From positions 1 through 64,000 of the forward strand of contig CADADE010000002.1 in NCBI GenBank assembly GCA_902786615.1: a stretch of 64,000 nucleotides of DNA, in the 5' to 3' direction. Both the position numbers and the translations under genes were made by a program. The notes below the pieces were generated by a model, which saw only the letters and a program-made list of their open reading frames with translations, was not told where the DNA came from and made no database searches. Position 1 is the stretch's first letter. Each line of letters begins with the position of its first letter. Source of the DNA: Oscillospiraceae bacterium (GTDB lineage: Bacteria > Bacillota_A > Clostridia > Oscillospirales > Oscillospiraceae). This document shows, piece after piece, positions 37,455-44,777 of the stretch.

Positions 37455-37484
37455 TGGACATTTGGGGCGGCGGTATGATATACT
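37455..37484 (+). promoter_or_regulatory. Promoter of the Cpl-7 mini-protein
   Basis: TGGACA (37455-37460), 18 bases, TATACT (37479-37484), 46 bases before the start at 37531. Confidence 0.45.
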
Positions 37485-37530
37485 TCCATCAGCCTCAAAA
37501 GAGGATTGATAAGATAAGGAGGACATCAAC

Positions 37531-37776
37531 ATGAGTGAAATGAAAAAGCTGACGGACGACGCGCTGCTTGCAGTCGCCGGCGGACGCCAGGATGATATCG
37601 CTGTTGCATACGCTGTCATCGACGGCAGATACGGCAACGGTCAGGATCGCATCAACAGACTGCGCGCTGCTGGCTATGACCCCTATGCCATCCAGCAGGT
37701 CGTCAATTACATTCTCAGCCAGCCCAGATATCTCCAGTACGATCCCCCCTTCAGCAAGGATCCCTATCTCGGCTGA
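37531..37776 (+). CDS. Cpl-7/CW_7 wall-binding mini-protein with double-glycine leader
   Basis: 81 residues. The leader MSEMKKLTDDALLAVAGG fits the double-glycine consensus: Leu at -12, Asp at -10, Leu at -7, Val at -4, GG. The next about 40 residues (AYAVIDGRYGNGQDRINRLRAAGYDPYAIQQVVNYIL) form a single Cpl-7 (CW_7) repeat, known from phage Cp-7 lysozyme, where it binds muropeptide. RBS AAGGAGG. The mature product would be about 63 residues, wall-binding and without a catalytic domain. A second leader-plus-wall-binding gene lies at 33.2 kb. Confidence 0.75.
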   Translation: MSEMKKLTDDALLAVAGGRQDDIAVAYAVIDGRYGNGQDRINRLRAAGYDPYAIQQVVNYILSQPRYLQYDPPFSKDPYLG

Positions 37777-37797
37777 TTATCCGTGCAGAGATCGATA

Positions 37798-37828
37798 AAG
37801 CGGCACAGGCCATTTGCCTGTGCCGCTT
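37798..37828. terminator. Bidirectional terminator
   Basis: 13-bp arms (37798-37810 and 37816-37828) lie between the convergent Cpl-7 gene and rnj. Confidence 0.75.
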
Positions 37829-37844
37829 ATCCGTTATGGCATTA

Positions 37845-39503
37845 TCAGATCTCGGTAATGACCGGCAGGATCATGGGGCTTCTGCGGGTCGCTTTATAGA
37901 GATAGCCGGAGATGTTGTTCTTGACCTTGTTCTTGATGGCGGTCCAGTCGTTGATGTTCTGGGCGGCGCAGGCGTCCGCGGACTCAATGGCGACACGCTT
38001 GAGCTCTTCCATCAGCTCCTCCGCCTCTTTGACATAGATAAAGCCGCGCGTGATGATCTGCGGATCGGAGATCAGGCGATGATCGTAGGTGGAATACGGC
38101 AGAACCACGACCACCATACCGTCCTCCGCCAGTTTATGCCGGTCGCGCAGGACCACGCTGCCGACCTCCCCGACGCCGCTGCCGTCAACCAGGATGGCGC
38201 CTGCGGGTACGCTTGCCTCGCATTTGATGCTCTTTTTGGTGATCTCGATCACGCCGCCGTTTTCGGCGACGACGATATTCTTCGGGGCAACGCCCATACG
38301 CTTGGCAAGCTCGGCATGCTTGACGAGCATGCGGTGCTCGCCATGGATGGGGACAAAAAACTTCGGCTTTGTCAGCGCCAGCATCATCTTCATCTCTTCC
38401 TGGCAGGCATGCCCCGTCACATGCAGATCGGTGTGCCGGTCATAGATCACCTCAGCACCCTTATGGAAAAGCTCGTCAATCACGCGGCTGATCATGGTCT
38501 CATTGCCGGGAATGGCGGAGGCGGAGATGATGACCCTGTCCCCGGCGTCCACATTGATCTGCTTATGCTCGGAAAAGGCCATGCGGTAGAGGGCGGACAT
38601 GGTCTCCCCCTGACTGCCGGTGGAAATGATCACCGTCTGATTGCGCGGCAGCTTGTTGATTTTCTCAATGTCCACCATGACATTTTCCGGGATATCCATG
38701 TAGCCGAGAACGCTTGCCACATGCAGCACGTTTTCCATACTGCGCCCGGTAATGCCGACCTTGCGCTTGTACTTGGCGGCCACATTGATGATCTGCTGCA
38801 GGCGGTGCACATTGGAGGCAAAGGTCGTGATAATGATGCGCTTGTCGCAGCCCATGAAGAGCTTGTCGAAGCTCTCGCCGACCTTGCTCTCGGAATCGGA
38901 GTGACCGCGCACCTCCACATTGGTGGACTCGCCCATCAGGGCCAGTACGCCCTCGTTCCCAAGCTGGCCGAAGCGGACAAGGTCGATCATTTTCCCGGAG
39001 ATCGGCGTCACGTCGATCTTATAGTCGCCGGTATGGATCACGGTTCCGATGGGCGTGGTGATCGCGACGGCGGTTGAATCGGGGATAGAGTGATTGACAT
39101 GGATAAACTCCACGGTAAAGCAGCCGAGCCGGAAGCTCGAGCCGGTTTTCTTGGTAAAAATCTGCGTATTGTAAAGCAGATCATGCTCTTCAAGCTTCAG
39201 CTCGATGAGCGCGGCGGTCAGCGGCAGCGTGTAGATCGGCACGTCCAGCTCCCGCAGCACATAGGGGATGGCGCCGATATGATCCTCATGCCCGTGGGTG
39301 AGGATAATACCGCGCAGCTTTTCCTGGTTGGCCCGCAGGTAGGAAATATCGGGAAAGACGCTGTCGATCCCGTACATATCCTCATCCGGGAAGCCCATGC
39401 CGCAGTCGACCACGATGATATCATTGCCGAACTCATAGGCGTACATGTTCTTTCCGATTTCGCCAAGTCCGCCGAGGGGTATCACTTTTAACTTTGAAAC
39501 CAT
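37845..39503 (-). CDS. rnj: Ribonuclease J
   Basis: 552 residues from the ATG at 39503 (GGAGA upstream; an outer TTG lacks an RBS). A metallo-beta-lactamase/beta-CASP nuclease: LTHGHEDHIGAIP binds the zinc ions, then VIISTGSQGE and HVTGHACQEEMKMML mark the beta-CASP part. RNase J gives 5'-to-3' exonuclease and endonuclease activity in mRNA decay and rRNA maturation of Firmicutes. It lies downstream of rpe-recR on the same strand, 77 bases apart from recR. Confidence 0.95.
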   Translation of the reverse strand: MVSKLKVIPLGGLGEIGKNMYAYEFGNDIIVVDCGMGFPDEDMYGIDSVFPDISYLRANQEKLRGIILTHGHEDHIGAIPYVLRELDVPIYTLPLTAALIELKLEEHDLLYNTQIFTKKTGSSFRLGCFTVEFIHVNHSIPDSTAVAITTPIGTVIHTGDYKIDVTPISGKMIDLVRFGQLGNEGVLALMGESTNVEVRGHSDSESKVGESFDKLFMGCDKRIIITTFASNVHRLQQIINVAAKYKRKVGITGRSMENVLHVASVLGYMDIPENVMVDIEKINKLPRNQTVIISTGSQGETMSALYRMAFSEHKQINVDAGDRVIISASAIPGNETMISRVIDELFHKGAEVIYDRHTDLHVTGHACQEEMKMMLALTKPKFFVPIHGEHRMLVKHAELAKRMGVAPKNIVVAENGGVIEITKKSIKCEASVPAGAILVDGSGVGEVGSVVLRDRHKLAEDGMVVVVLPYSTYDHRLISDPQIITRGFIYVKEAEELMEELKRVAIESADACAAQNINDWTAIKNKVKNNISGYLYKATRRSPMILPVITEI

Positions 39504-39580
39504 ATTTTCTCCAATCAATATTAATAATCAGTATGTATTGTTTACAACAAGCAAGTATTGCCGCGCAGGACGAAAACTAA

Positions 39581-40180
39581 TCAGATTTCCGTGCGCCCTT
39601 CCATGGCGCGGTTGAGCGTGGCGTCGTCCGTAAATTCGAGGTTTGAGCCCACCGGGATGCCGTAGGCAAGGCGTGTTGTCTTCACGCCGAAGGGTTTTAA
39701 CAGGCGGGAGATGTACATGGCCGTGGCCTCCCCCTCCGTGTCGGGATTGGTGGCCATGATCACCTCGTCCACATCGTTTTCCGCAACGCGCACCAGAAGC
39801 TCCTTGATGCGGATATCGTCCGGCCCCACATGCCCCATCGGGCTGAGTACGCCGTGCAGCACATGATAGGTTCCGTTATACTCTCTGCCGCGCTCGATGC
39901 TGAGCACATCCCGCGGCTCCGATACGACGCAGATCGTGCCCTTGTCCCGGGTGGCGCTTGCGCAGATAGAGCAGACATCCCCGTCTGTCAGATTCTGGCA
40001 GATGCGGCAGCAGTGCACATTGCTTTTCGCGTCAAGGATGGCGTCGGCAAAGGCTTTCGCTTCGGCGTCCGGGAGGGACAGCACATAAAAGGCCAGACGC
40101 TGCGCGCTCTTTCTGCCTATCCCCGGCAGGGAGGCAAAACGGTCGACAAGGTTTTCAAGTGATGCAGGAAAAAAAGGCAT
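39581..40180 (-). CDS. recR: Recombination protein RecR
   Basis: 199 residues, the typical length, from the ATG at 40180 (GAGGAG six bases upstream). It shows the helix-hairpin-helix LPGIGRKSAQRLA, the zinc finger CCRICQNLTDGDVCSIC, and the Toprim domain with VVSEPRDVLSIE and MATNPDTEGEATA. RecR loads RecA with RecO during gap repair. The start lies 10 bases past the rpe stop, so the two are co-transcribed. Confidence 0.97.
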   Translation of the reverse strand: MPFFPASLENLVDRFASLPGIGRKSAQRLAFYVLSLPDAEAKAFADAILDAKSNVHCCRICQNLTDGDVCSICASATRDKGTICVVSEPRDVLSIERGREYNGTYHVLHGVLSPMGHVGPDDIRIKELLVRVAENDVDEVIMATNPDTEGEATAMYISRLLKPFGVKTTRLAYGIPVGSNLEFTDDATLNRAMEGRTEI

Positions 40181-40190
40181 GTCATGCTCC

Positions 40191-40856
40191 TCAAGTCTTA
40201 TTGCAGTTATTCCGGATGGCACGAATCGCGGCGGCCCGGTCCGCTTTTCCGAAGACCGCGCTGCCCGCCACAAGAACCTGCGCCCCCGCCTTTACGCACA
40301 GCGGAGCGGTATCCGCGTCCACGCCGCCGTCCACTTCCAGCAGGCAATCTCCGTCCGCTTCATCCAGCATCGCGCGCACACGGCTGAGCTTCGGAAGCTG
40401 ATCCGCCATAAAACGCTGCCCGCCGAATCCGGGCTCCACGGTCATGACAAGAACGAGATCCACCCCGTCCAGAAACGGAATGATCGCCTCCGCCGCAGTG
40501 CCGGGCTTGATGGTAACGCCCGCCATTTTCCCGTTTTTCTTGATGATCTCGATCGCCTTGCGGATATTCTCCTCCGTATCGGCTTCGACATGGACGTTCA
40601 CAAGGTCTGCGCCGCAGTCGCAGAAGCGCTGGACATAGCGCAGGGGCCTGTCGATCATCAGATGTACGTCAAGAAACATATCTGTCGCCTGCCGCAGGGA
40701 TTTGAGCACCGGCAGGCCGATGGAGATGTTCGGAACGAACAGTCCGTCCATGACGTCGACATGCAGCCAATCTCCTCCGGCTGCCTTGATTTCAGCCGCT
40801 TCGGAACCCAGTTTGCAAAAATCCGCGGATAAAATGGAAGGCGCAATTCTAATCAT
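40191..40856 (-). CDS. rpe: Ribulose-phosphate 3-epimerase
   Basis: 221 residues. PSILSADF, HVDVMDGLFVPNIS, DVHLMI, VMTVEPGFGGQ and EVDGGV are the canonical TIM-barrel motifs. It interconverts ribulose-5-phosphate and xylulose-5-phosphate, the substrate of the phosphoketolase encoded at 16.8 kb. Start ATG with AAAGG about nine bases upstream. First gene of an rpe-recR transcript. Confidence 0.96.
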   Translation of the reverse strand: MIRIAPSILSADFCKLGSEAAEIKAAGGDWLHVDVMDGLFVPNISIGLPVLKSLRQATDMFLDVHLMIDRPLRYVQRFCDCGADLVNVHVEADTEENIRKAIEIIKKNGKMAGVTIKPGTAAEAIIPFLDGVDLVLVMTVEPGFGGQRFMADQLPKLSRVRAMLDEADGDCLLEVDGGVDADTAPLCVKAGAQVLVAGSAVFGKADRAAAIRAIRNNCNKT

Positions 40857-40893
40857 GACGACGAACCTTTCTATATATAGCATAAACTAAGTT

Positions 40894-40922
40894 ATTATAC
40901 TTCGATTTCCAATTCTTTGCAA
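40894..40922 (-). promoter_or_regulatory. Promoter of rpe-recR
   Basis: On the minus strand TTGCAA (40922-40917), 17 bases, TATAAT (40899-40894), about 38 bases before the rpe start. Confidence 0.7.
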
Positions 40923-41014
40923 GGGCTTTTCCGCAAATGCGAAGCATTGTTTTCATTGAATTCACAAGTTTCCGTTTTATCGCCGCAAGTTCTGGCTCAG
41001 GCCGTTTTAAGCAC

Positions 41015-41043
41015 TTGACGCGCTCAGGAAATAGCGATAAAAT
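41015..41043 (+). promoter_or_regulatory. Promoter of xpaC-telA
   Basis: TTGACG (41015-41020), 17 bases, TAAAAT (41038-41043), about 35 bases before the TTG start at 41078. Confidence 0.7.
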
Positions 41044-41077
41044 ACAATGAAAGAATTTGAACGGAGGGTGCTCTGCT

Positions 41078-41809
41078 TTGAAGGACAAAGGAAACTCCTA
41101 TCTGCGGTGGGCAATCGGCTTCGGCGCGTATGTCGGTCTTTGGGTCCTGGCCGCGCTCATGGGCTGGACAAGCGTCATCAACATCTTAATCGTGCTTACC
41201 GCCGCCGCTGCGGCAACCGGTATCGCAGCCTGGTTTTTGAAGGCCCGAGCAAGGCGGAAGGCAAAGAAGCTTGAGCGTGAGCAGAAGGAGCAGGAGAAGA
41301 AAAATCCCGGTTCCAGAACTGCCGCCGCCGCGAAGAAGAGCTATGGTCCGGAGATCGACCCCATCATTCAGGAGGGCAACCGCGCGCTCAGCGAGATGGG
41401 GCGGCTCTACATGTCCATCAAGGACCCGGTCGTGCGCCAGAAGATCAACGAAATCATGCGCATTACCGACAAGATCACGCAGGACGCTATTCAGGACCCC
41501 TCCGATATCCCCCAGATCCGGAAATTCATGAACTACTATCTCCCCACCACCATTAAGCTTCTGAACGCCTATGACCGTATGAGCTCACAGGAGATCGGCG
41601 GGGAGAACCTGGACAAGAGCATGAAGAACATCAACGAGATGCTCGACGCGGCGATTGTGGCTTATAAAAAACGTCTGGACTCGCTGTTTGAGAACCAGGC
41701 CCTGGATATTGAGACGGACATTGAAGTAATGAACACGATGCTTGCCAGAGAAGGTCTCTCCGGCAATAAGGATTTTGATATCGTACAAGAAAGGAAGCTT
41801 GCAGAATGA
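41078..41809 (+). CDS. XpaC-like protein (5-bromo-4-chloroindolyl phosphate hydrolysis family)
   Basis: 243 residues. The start is a TTG at 41078 with GGAGGG eight bases before it. Two membrane helices (about residues 9-50), a Lys/Glu coiled region, then an alpha-helical cytoplasmic domain with ALSEMGRLYMSIKDPVVRQKINEIMRITDKI. XpaC is regularly encoded next to TelA, and despite its old name no phosphatase motif is visible. Probably part of a membrane-associated stress complex. The stop overlaps the telA start (ATGA). Confidence 0.8.
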   Translation: MKDKGNSYLRWAIGFGAYVGLWVLAALMGWTSVINILIVLTAAAAATGIAAWFLKARARRKAKKLEREQKEQEKKNPGSRTAAAAKKSYGPEIDPIIQEGNRALSEMGRLYMSIKDPVVRQKINEIMRITDKITQDAIQDPSDIPQIRKFMNYYLPTTIKLLNAYDRMSSQEIGGENLDKSMKNINEMLDAAIVAYKKRLDSLFENQALDIETDIEVMNTMLAREGLSGNKDFDIVQERKLAE

Positions 41810-42966
41810 GCGAAGAAAAGACCATTCCCTCCCTGACGCTGGATCCCGCGCCCACTGAGGCGGCTGTTGCCGTTCAGGAAGCCCCTGTGGCAGAAGCGGA
41901 AGAGAAAAAGGAAGAGATCACCACAAAGGAATATGATCTTGCCAGCCTCTCCCCTGCCGAACAGGCCGCCGTCCGCAATTTCTCTGAGAAAATCGACGTC
42001 ATGAATACCGAACAGGTCATGCACTACGGCAGCAATGCCCAGAAGAATATCTCTGAATTCTCTGGCGCCGCTCTCGGCACAGTGCGCACCAAGGATCTGG
42101 GCGAGGTCGGCAATATGCTCGGTGACCTTGTGGTCGAGCTCAAGGGTCTGAACTTTGACGGGGAACAGAAAAAGGGCCTGTTTGGCCTCTTCAAGAAATC
42201 CTCTCAGAGCATTGCCGAGCTGAAGGCCTCCTACGACAAGGCCGAGGTCAACGTGGACAAGATCGTGGATTCCCTGGAAAAGCATGAGATCACGCTGATG
42301 AAGGACATCAGCATGATGGACAAGATGTACGACAAAAACCAGGAGTATCTCAAAGAGCTGACCATGTACATCCTTGCCGGAAAGCTGCGCATCGAGCAGC
42401 TTCGCAATGAGGAGCTGCCGAGGTACAAGGCCAAGGCGCTCGAAACCGGTCTGCCGGAGGACGCTCAGGCGGCGAACGACTTTTCCAACATGATCGGCCG
42501 CTTCGAGAAGAAGATCCATGATCTGGAGCTGACGCGCACCATCTCCGTCCAGATGGCCCCGCAGATCCGTATGATCCAGAACAACGACAGCCTCATGGCC
42601 GAGAAGATCCGCTCCTCCATCATGAACACCATTCCCCTTTGGAAGAGCCAGATGGTTCTCGCTCTTGCCCAGTATCACTCTGACCAGGCCATGAAAGCCC
42701 AGCGGGAGGTGACCGACGTGACCAATTCCCTGCTCATGAAGAACGCCGAAGCCCTGCATCAGGGCAGCGTCAACATTGCCAAGGAATCCGAGCGCGGCAT
42801 TGTGGATATCGAGACGCTCAAGAAGACCAACCTTGAACTTATCCAGACGCTGGACGAGGTGCGCCAGATTCAGGACGAGGGCCGCGCCAAACGCATGCAG
42901 GCCGAGCAGGAGCTTGCCCAGATCGAGGGCGAGCTGAAATCCAAGCTGTTGTCCATGAAAGGTTAA
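41806..42966 (+). CDS. telA: TelA family toxic anion resistance protein
   Basis: 386 residues, nearly all helical. ALGTVRTKDLGEVGNMLGDLVVELKGLN and EKHEITLMKDISMMDKMYDKNQEYLKELTMYILAG are conserved TelA blocks. TelA (KlaA) is linked to tellurite and other stress resistance; the molecular action is not settled. Translationally coupled to xpaC and followed by a strong terminator. Confidence 0.92.
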   Translation: MSEEKTIPSLTLDPAPTEAAVAVQEAPVAEAEEKKEEITTKEYDLASLSPAEQAAVRNFSEKIDVMNTEQVMHYGSNAQKNISEFSGAALGTVRTKDLGEVGNMLGDLVVELKGLNFDGEQKKGLFGLFKKSSQSIAELKASYDKAEVNVDKIVDSLEKHEITLMKDISMMDKMYDKNQEYLKELTMYILAGKLRIEQLRNEELPRYKAKALETGLPEDAQAANDFSNMIGRFEKKIHDLELTRTISVQMAPQIRMIQNNDSLMAEKIRSSIMNTIPLWKSQMVLALAQYHSDQAMKAQREVTDVTNSLLMKNAEALHQGSVNIAKESERGIVDIETLKKTNLELIQTLDEVRQIQDEGRAKRMQAEQELAQIEGELKSKLLSMKG

Positions 42967-42995
42967 TCCATCACGCATTGAACACGAAACGCCTT

Positions 42996-43030
42996 CGGGC
43001 CCGGATCAAATGATCCGGGCCCGTTTTCTG
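42996..43030 (+). terminator. Terminator of xpaC-telA
   Basis: 13-bp arms (42996-43008 and 43011-43023) followed by TTTTCTG. Confidence 0.8.
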
Positions 43031-43813
43031 TCAGTCGATATGGATGATCTTTTTTGTGAGATCCGCCGCCTTTATATGGGGATTCGGAAAGCGCTCTCTC
43101 TTTTCCGTGATTTTCCCGACATTGATGGCCTGCTTGGGGCAAAACTGGACACAGCTCAGGCAGCCGATGCAGTCTGTGCCAAACGTGGGGCGCTTGTCCT
43201 TAAGCGTAATGTTGGCGCGGGGACAGATTTTGGCGCAGGTGCCGCAGCCGATGCAGTCGTCGTTTACCCAGAACTTTTTGACGCGCTTGGGGTGCATCTT
43301 GGAGAACAGCTTATCCTCCAGCGCGAAGAGCGCCTTTTCCGGCGGCTTCTTTTCGCTGCGCTTCATCGCCTTGGCCGCCGCCGCGACCTCCATTGCCTTG
43401 CGGTCGAGCCTGCCCTGCGCGTCCTCCTTGGAGGTGGGCGGGACGCTGAGCCCGTGCGGCATCAGCCAGATGCAGGTGGAGTGATTGGAAATCTTGTTCC
43501 AGTAATCCAGACCCACGATTTCATCAATCTTATGCAGTCCGCAGCCCATATAGCCGGCATACTGCTCAACCGCGAATTTATAAGCGTCGGGCGCAATTTT
43601 GATGACTTTCAGATATTCTTCCACAAAGCCGGGCAGACCGCCGCCGTAGCACGGGAAAACGAAGCCGACGCGCTTGGCCTCGGTCGCGTCCGTCTTCTCC
43701 GGGAAGGAGCGCATCAGCACGATATCCGTATCCCCCAGGCGTGCGGCGATGCTCTTGGCCATGTCCAGGCAGTGGCCGGAGCCGGAATAGCAGTAAATGA
43801 TATTTTCACTCAT
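43031..43813 (-). CDS. EFR1 family flavodoxin/ferredoxin protein
   Basis: 260 residues from the ATG at 43813 (AGGAGG eight bases upstream). An N-terminal flavodoxin-like domain (IIYCYSGSGHCLDMAKSIA, FVFPCYGGGLPGFVEEYL) is joined to two 4Fe-4S clusters, CIGCGTCAKICP and CIGCLSCVQFCP (about 195-235). EFR1 proteins are common in anaerobic Firmicutes; they probably move low-potential electrons between ferredoxin and flavin. Confidence 0.92.
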   Translation of the reverse strand: MSENIIYCYSGSGHCLDMAKSIAARLGDTDIVLMRSFPEKTDATEAKRVGFVFPCYGGGLPGFVEEYLKVIKIAPDAYKFAVEQYAGYMGCGLHKIDEIVGLDYWNKISNHSTCIWLMPHGLSVPPTSKEDAQGRLDRKAMEVAAAAKAMKRSEKKPPEKALFALEDKLFSKMHPKRVKKFWVNDDCIGCGTCAKICPRANITLKDKRPTFGTDCIGCLSCVQFCPKQAINVGKITEKRERFPNPHIKAADLTKKIIHID

Positions 43814-43867
43814 GGTAATTTCCTCCTGCATTCTCAGATTATTTCAGAAAAGCAACTCGTCTTTATC

Positions 43868-43896
43868 ACTATAGCGAAAGCGCTTCTTCTTGTCAA
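43868..43896 (-). promoter_or_regulatory. Promoter of the EFR1 gene
   Basis: On the minus strand TTGACA (43896-43891), 17 bases, TATAGT (43873-43868). Confidence 0.75.
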
Positions 43897-43908
43897 GTTC
43901 CGAACAAA

Positions 43909-43937
43909 TTGACATCTGTAGATAATGCGTTTATAAT
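43909..43937 (+). promoter_or_regulatory. Promoter of the DUF554 gene
   Basis: TTGACA (43909-43914), 17 bases, TATAAT (43932-43937). It is divergent from the EFR1 promoter with 12 bases between the two -35 boxes. Confidence 0.8.
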
Positions 43938-43995
43938 CACGCATGCAGCGCAATGTCTGTGCGCAGACATTGCAGAAACGGAGGGTTGAAGGACG

Positions 43996-44709
43996 ATGAT
44001 CTGCTTTGGGACGATTGTCAACAGCGCCTGTATTGTGTTTGGCGGCGTTGCAGGCCTGCTCTTCGGGCGTTTTTTGAAGGAGCGCTTTCAGGAAAGCCTG
44101 AACATGGCCTGCGGCGTCAGCGTGCTGTTTATCGGCTTTGCCGGCGCTATGGAGGGTATGCTCCAAATACAGGACGGGTCGCTCAAAAGCGGTCAGGCCC
44201 TGATGGTTGTCCTCTGCCTTGCGCTGGGCGCGCTGATCGGAGAGGCAATTGACATCGAATCCCGTTTTGAGTCGTTCGGTGAATGGCTCAAGCATAAGAC
44301 GGGAAACGCGAAGGACAGGAACTTTGTCGACGGCTTTGTGACAGCTTCCCTGACGGTCTCCATCGGCGCCATGGCTATTGTCGGCGCCATTCAGGACGGT
44401 ATCAATCACGATTGGTCGATCCTCGCCACGAAGGGCATCCTGGACTTTGTGATCATTCTGGTAATGACCTGCTCGTTTGGAAAAGGCTGTATGTTCTCGG
44501 CGATCCCGGTTTTTGTCTTTGAGGGAGCCATGACCCTGCTTGCCGCGCTGATCCGGCCATTCATGACGGAAGCGGCGCTTTCCAATATCTCGCTGATCGG
44601 CTCCATCCTGATCTTCTGCGTGGGTCTCAATCTCGTCTGGGGAAAGAAGATCCGTGTGGCAAATCTTCTGCCTGCCATTGTCCTTGCCGTCCTTGCGGCG
44701 CTGCTTTGA
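43996..44709 (+). CDS. DUF554 family membrane protein (YqgA-like)
   Basis: 237 residues, with about seven hydrophobic segments. Opens with GTIVNSACIVFGGVAGLLFGRFL, and contains LGALIGEAIDIE and FVTASLTVSIGAMAIVGAIQDG, all conserved in DUF554 (YqgA). Probably a membrane transporter; the substrate is unknown. RBS GGAGGG. Ends at a convergent terminator shared with the GH3 gene. Confidence 0.9.
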   Translation: MICFGTIVNSACIVFGGVAGLLFGRFLKERFQESLNMACGVSVLFIGFAGAMEGMLQIQDGSLKSGQALMVVLCLALGALIGEAIDIESRFESFGEWLKHKTGNAKDRNFVDGFVTASLTVSIGAMAIVGAIQDGINHDWSILATKGILDFVIILVMTCSFGKGCMFSAIPVFVFEGAMTLLAALIRPFMTEAALSNISLIGSILIFCVGLNLVWGKKIRVANLLPAIVLAVLAALL

Positions 44710-44729
44710 AACGTCACACAGATTATAAT

Positions 44730-44759
44730 GAAACGGCTCTCCGCCCGGAGAGCCGTTTC
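44730..44759. terminator. Bidirectional terminator
   Basis: A 13-bp perfect stem (44730-44742 with 44747-44759) and four-base loop between convergent genes. Confidence 0.8.
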
Positions 44760-44777
44760 GCATCTCTTTTATACAGA

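Noticed and set aside
33400..37900. CRISPR array or rRNA/tRNA genes
   Set aside because: No spaced direct-repeat array or tRNA-like fold was seen here or elsewhere in the window.
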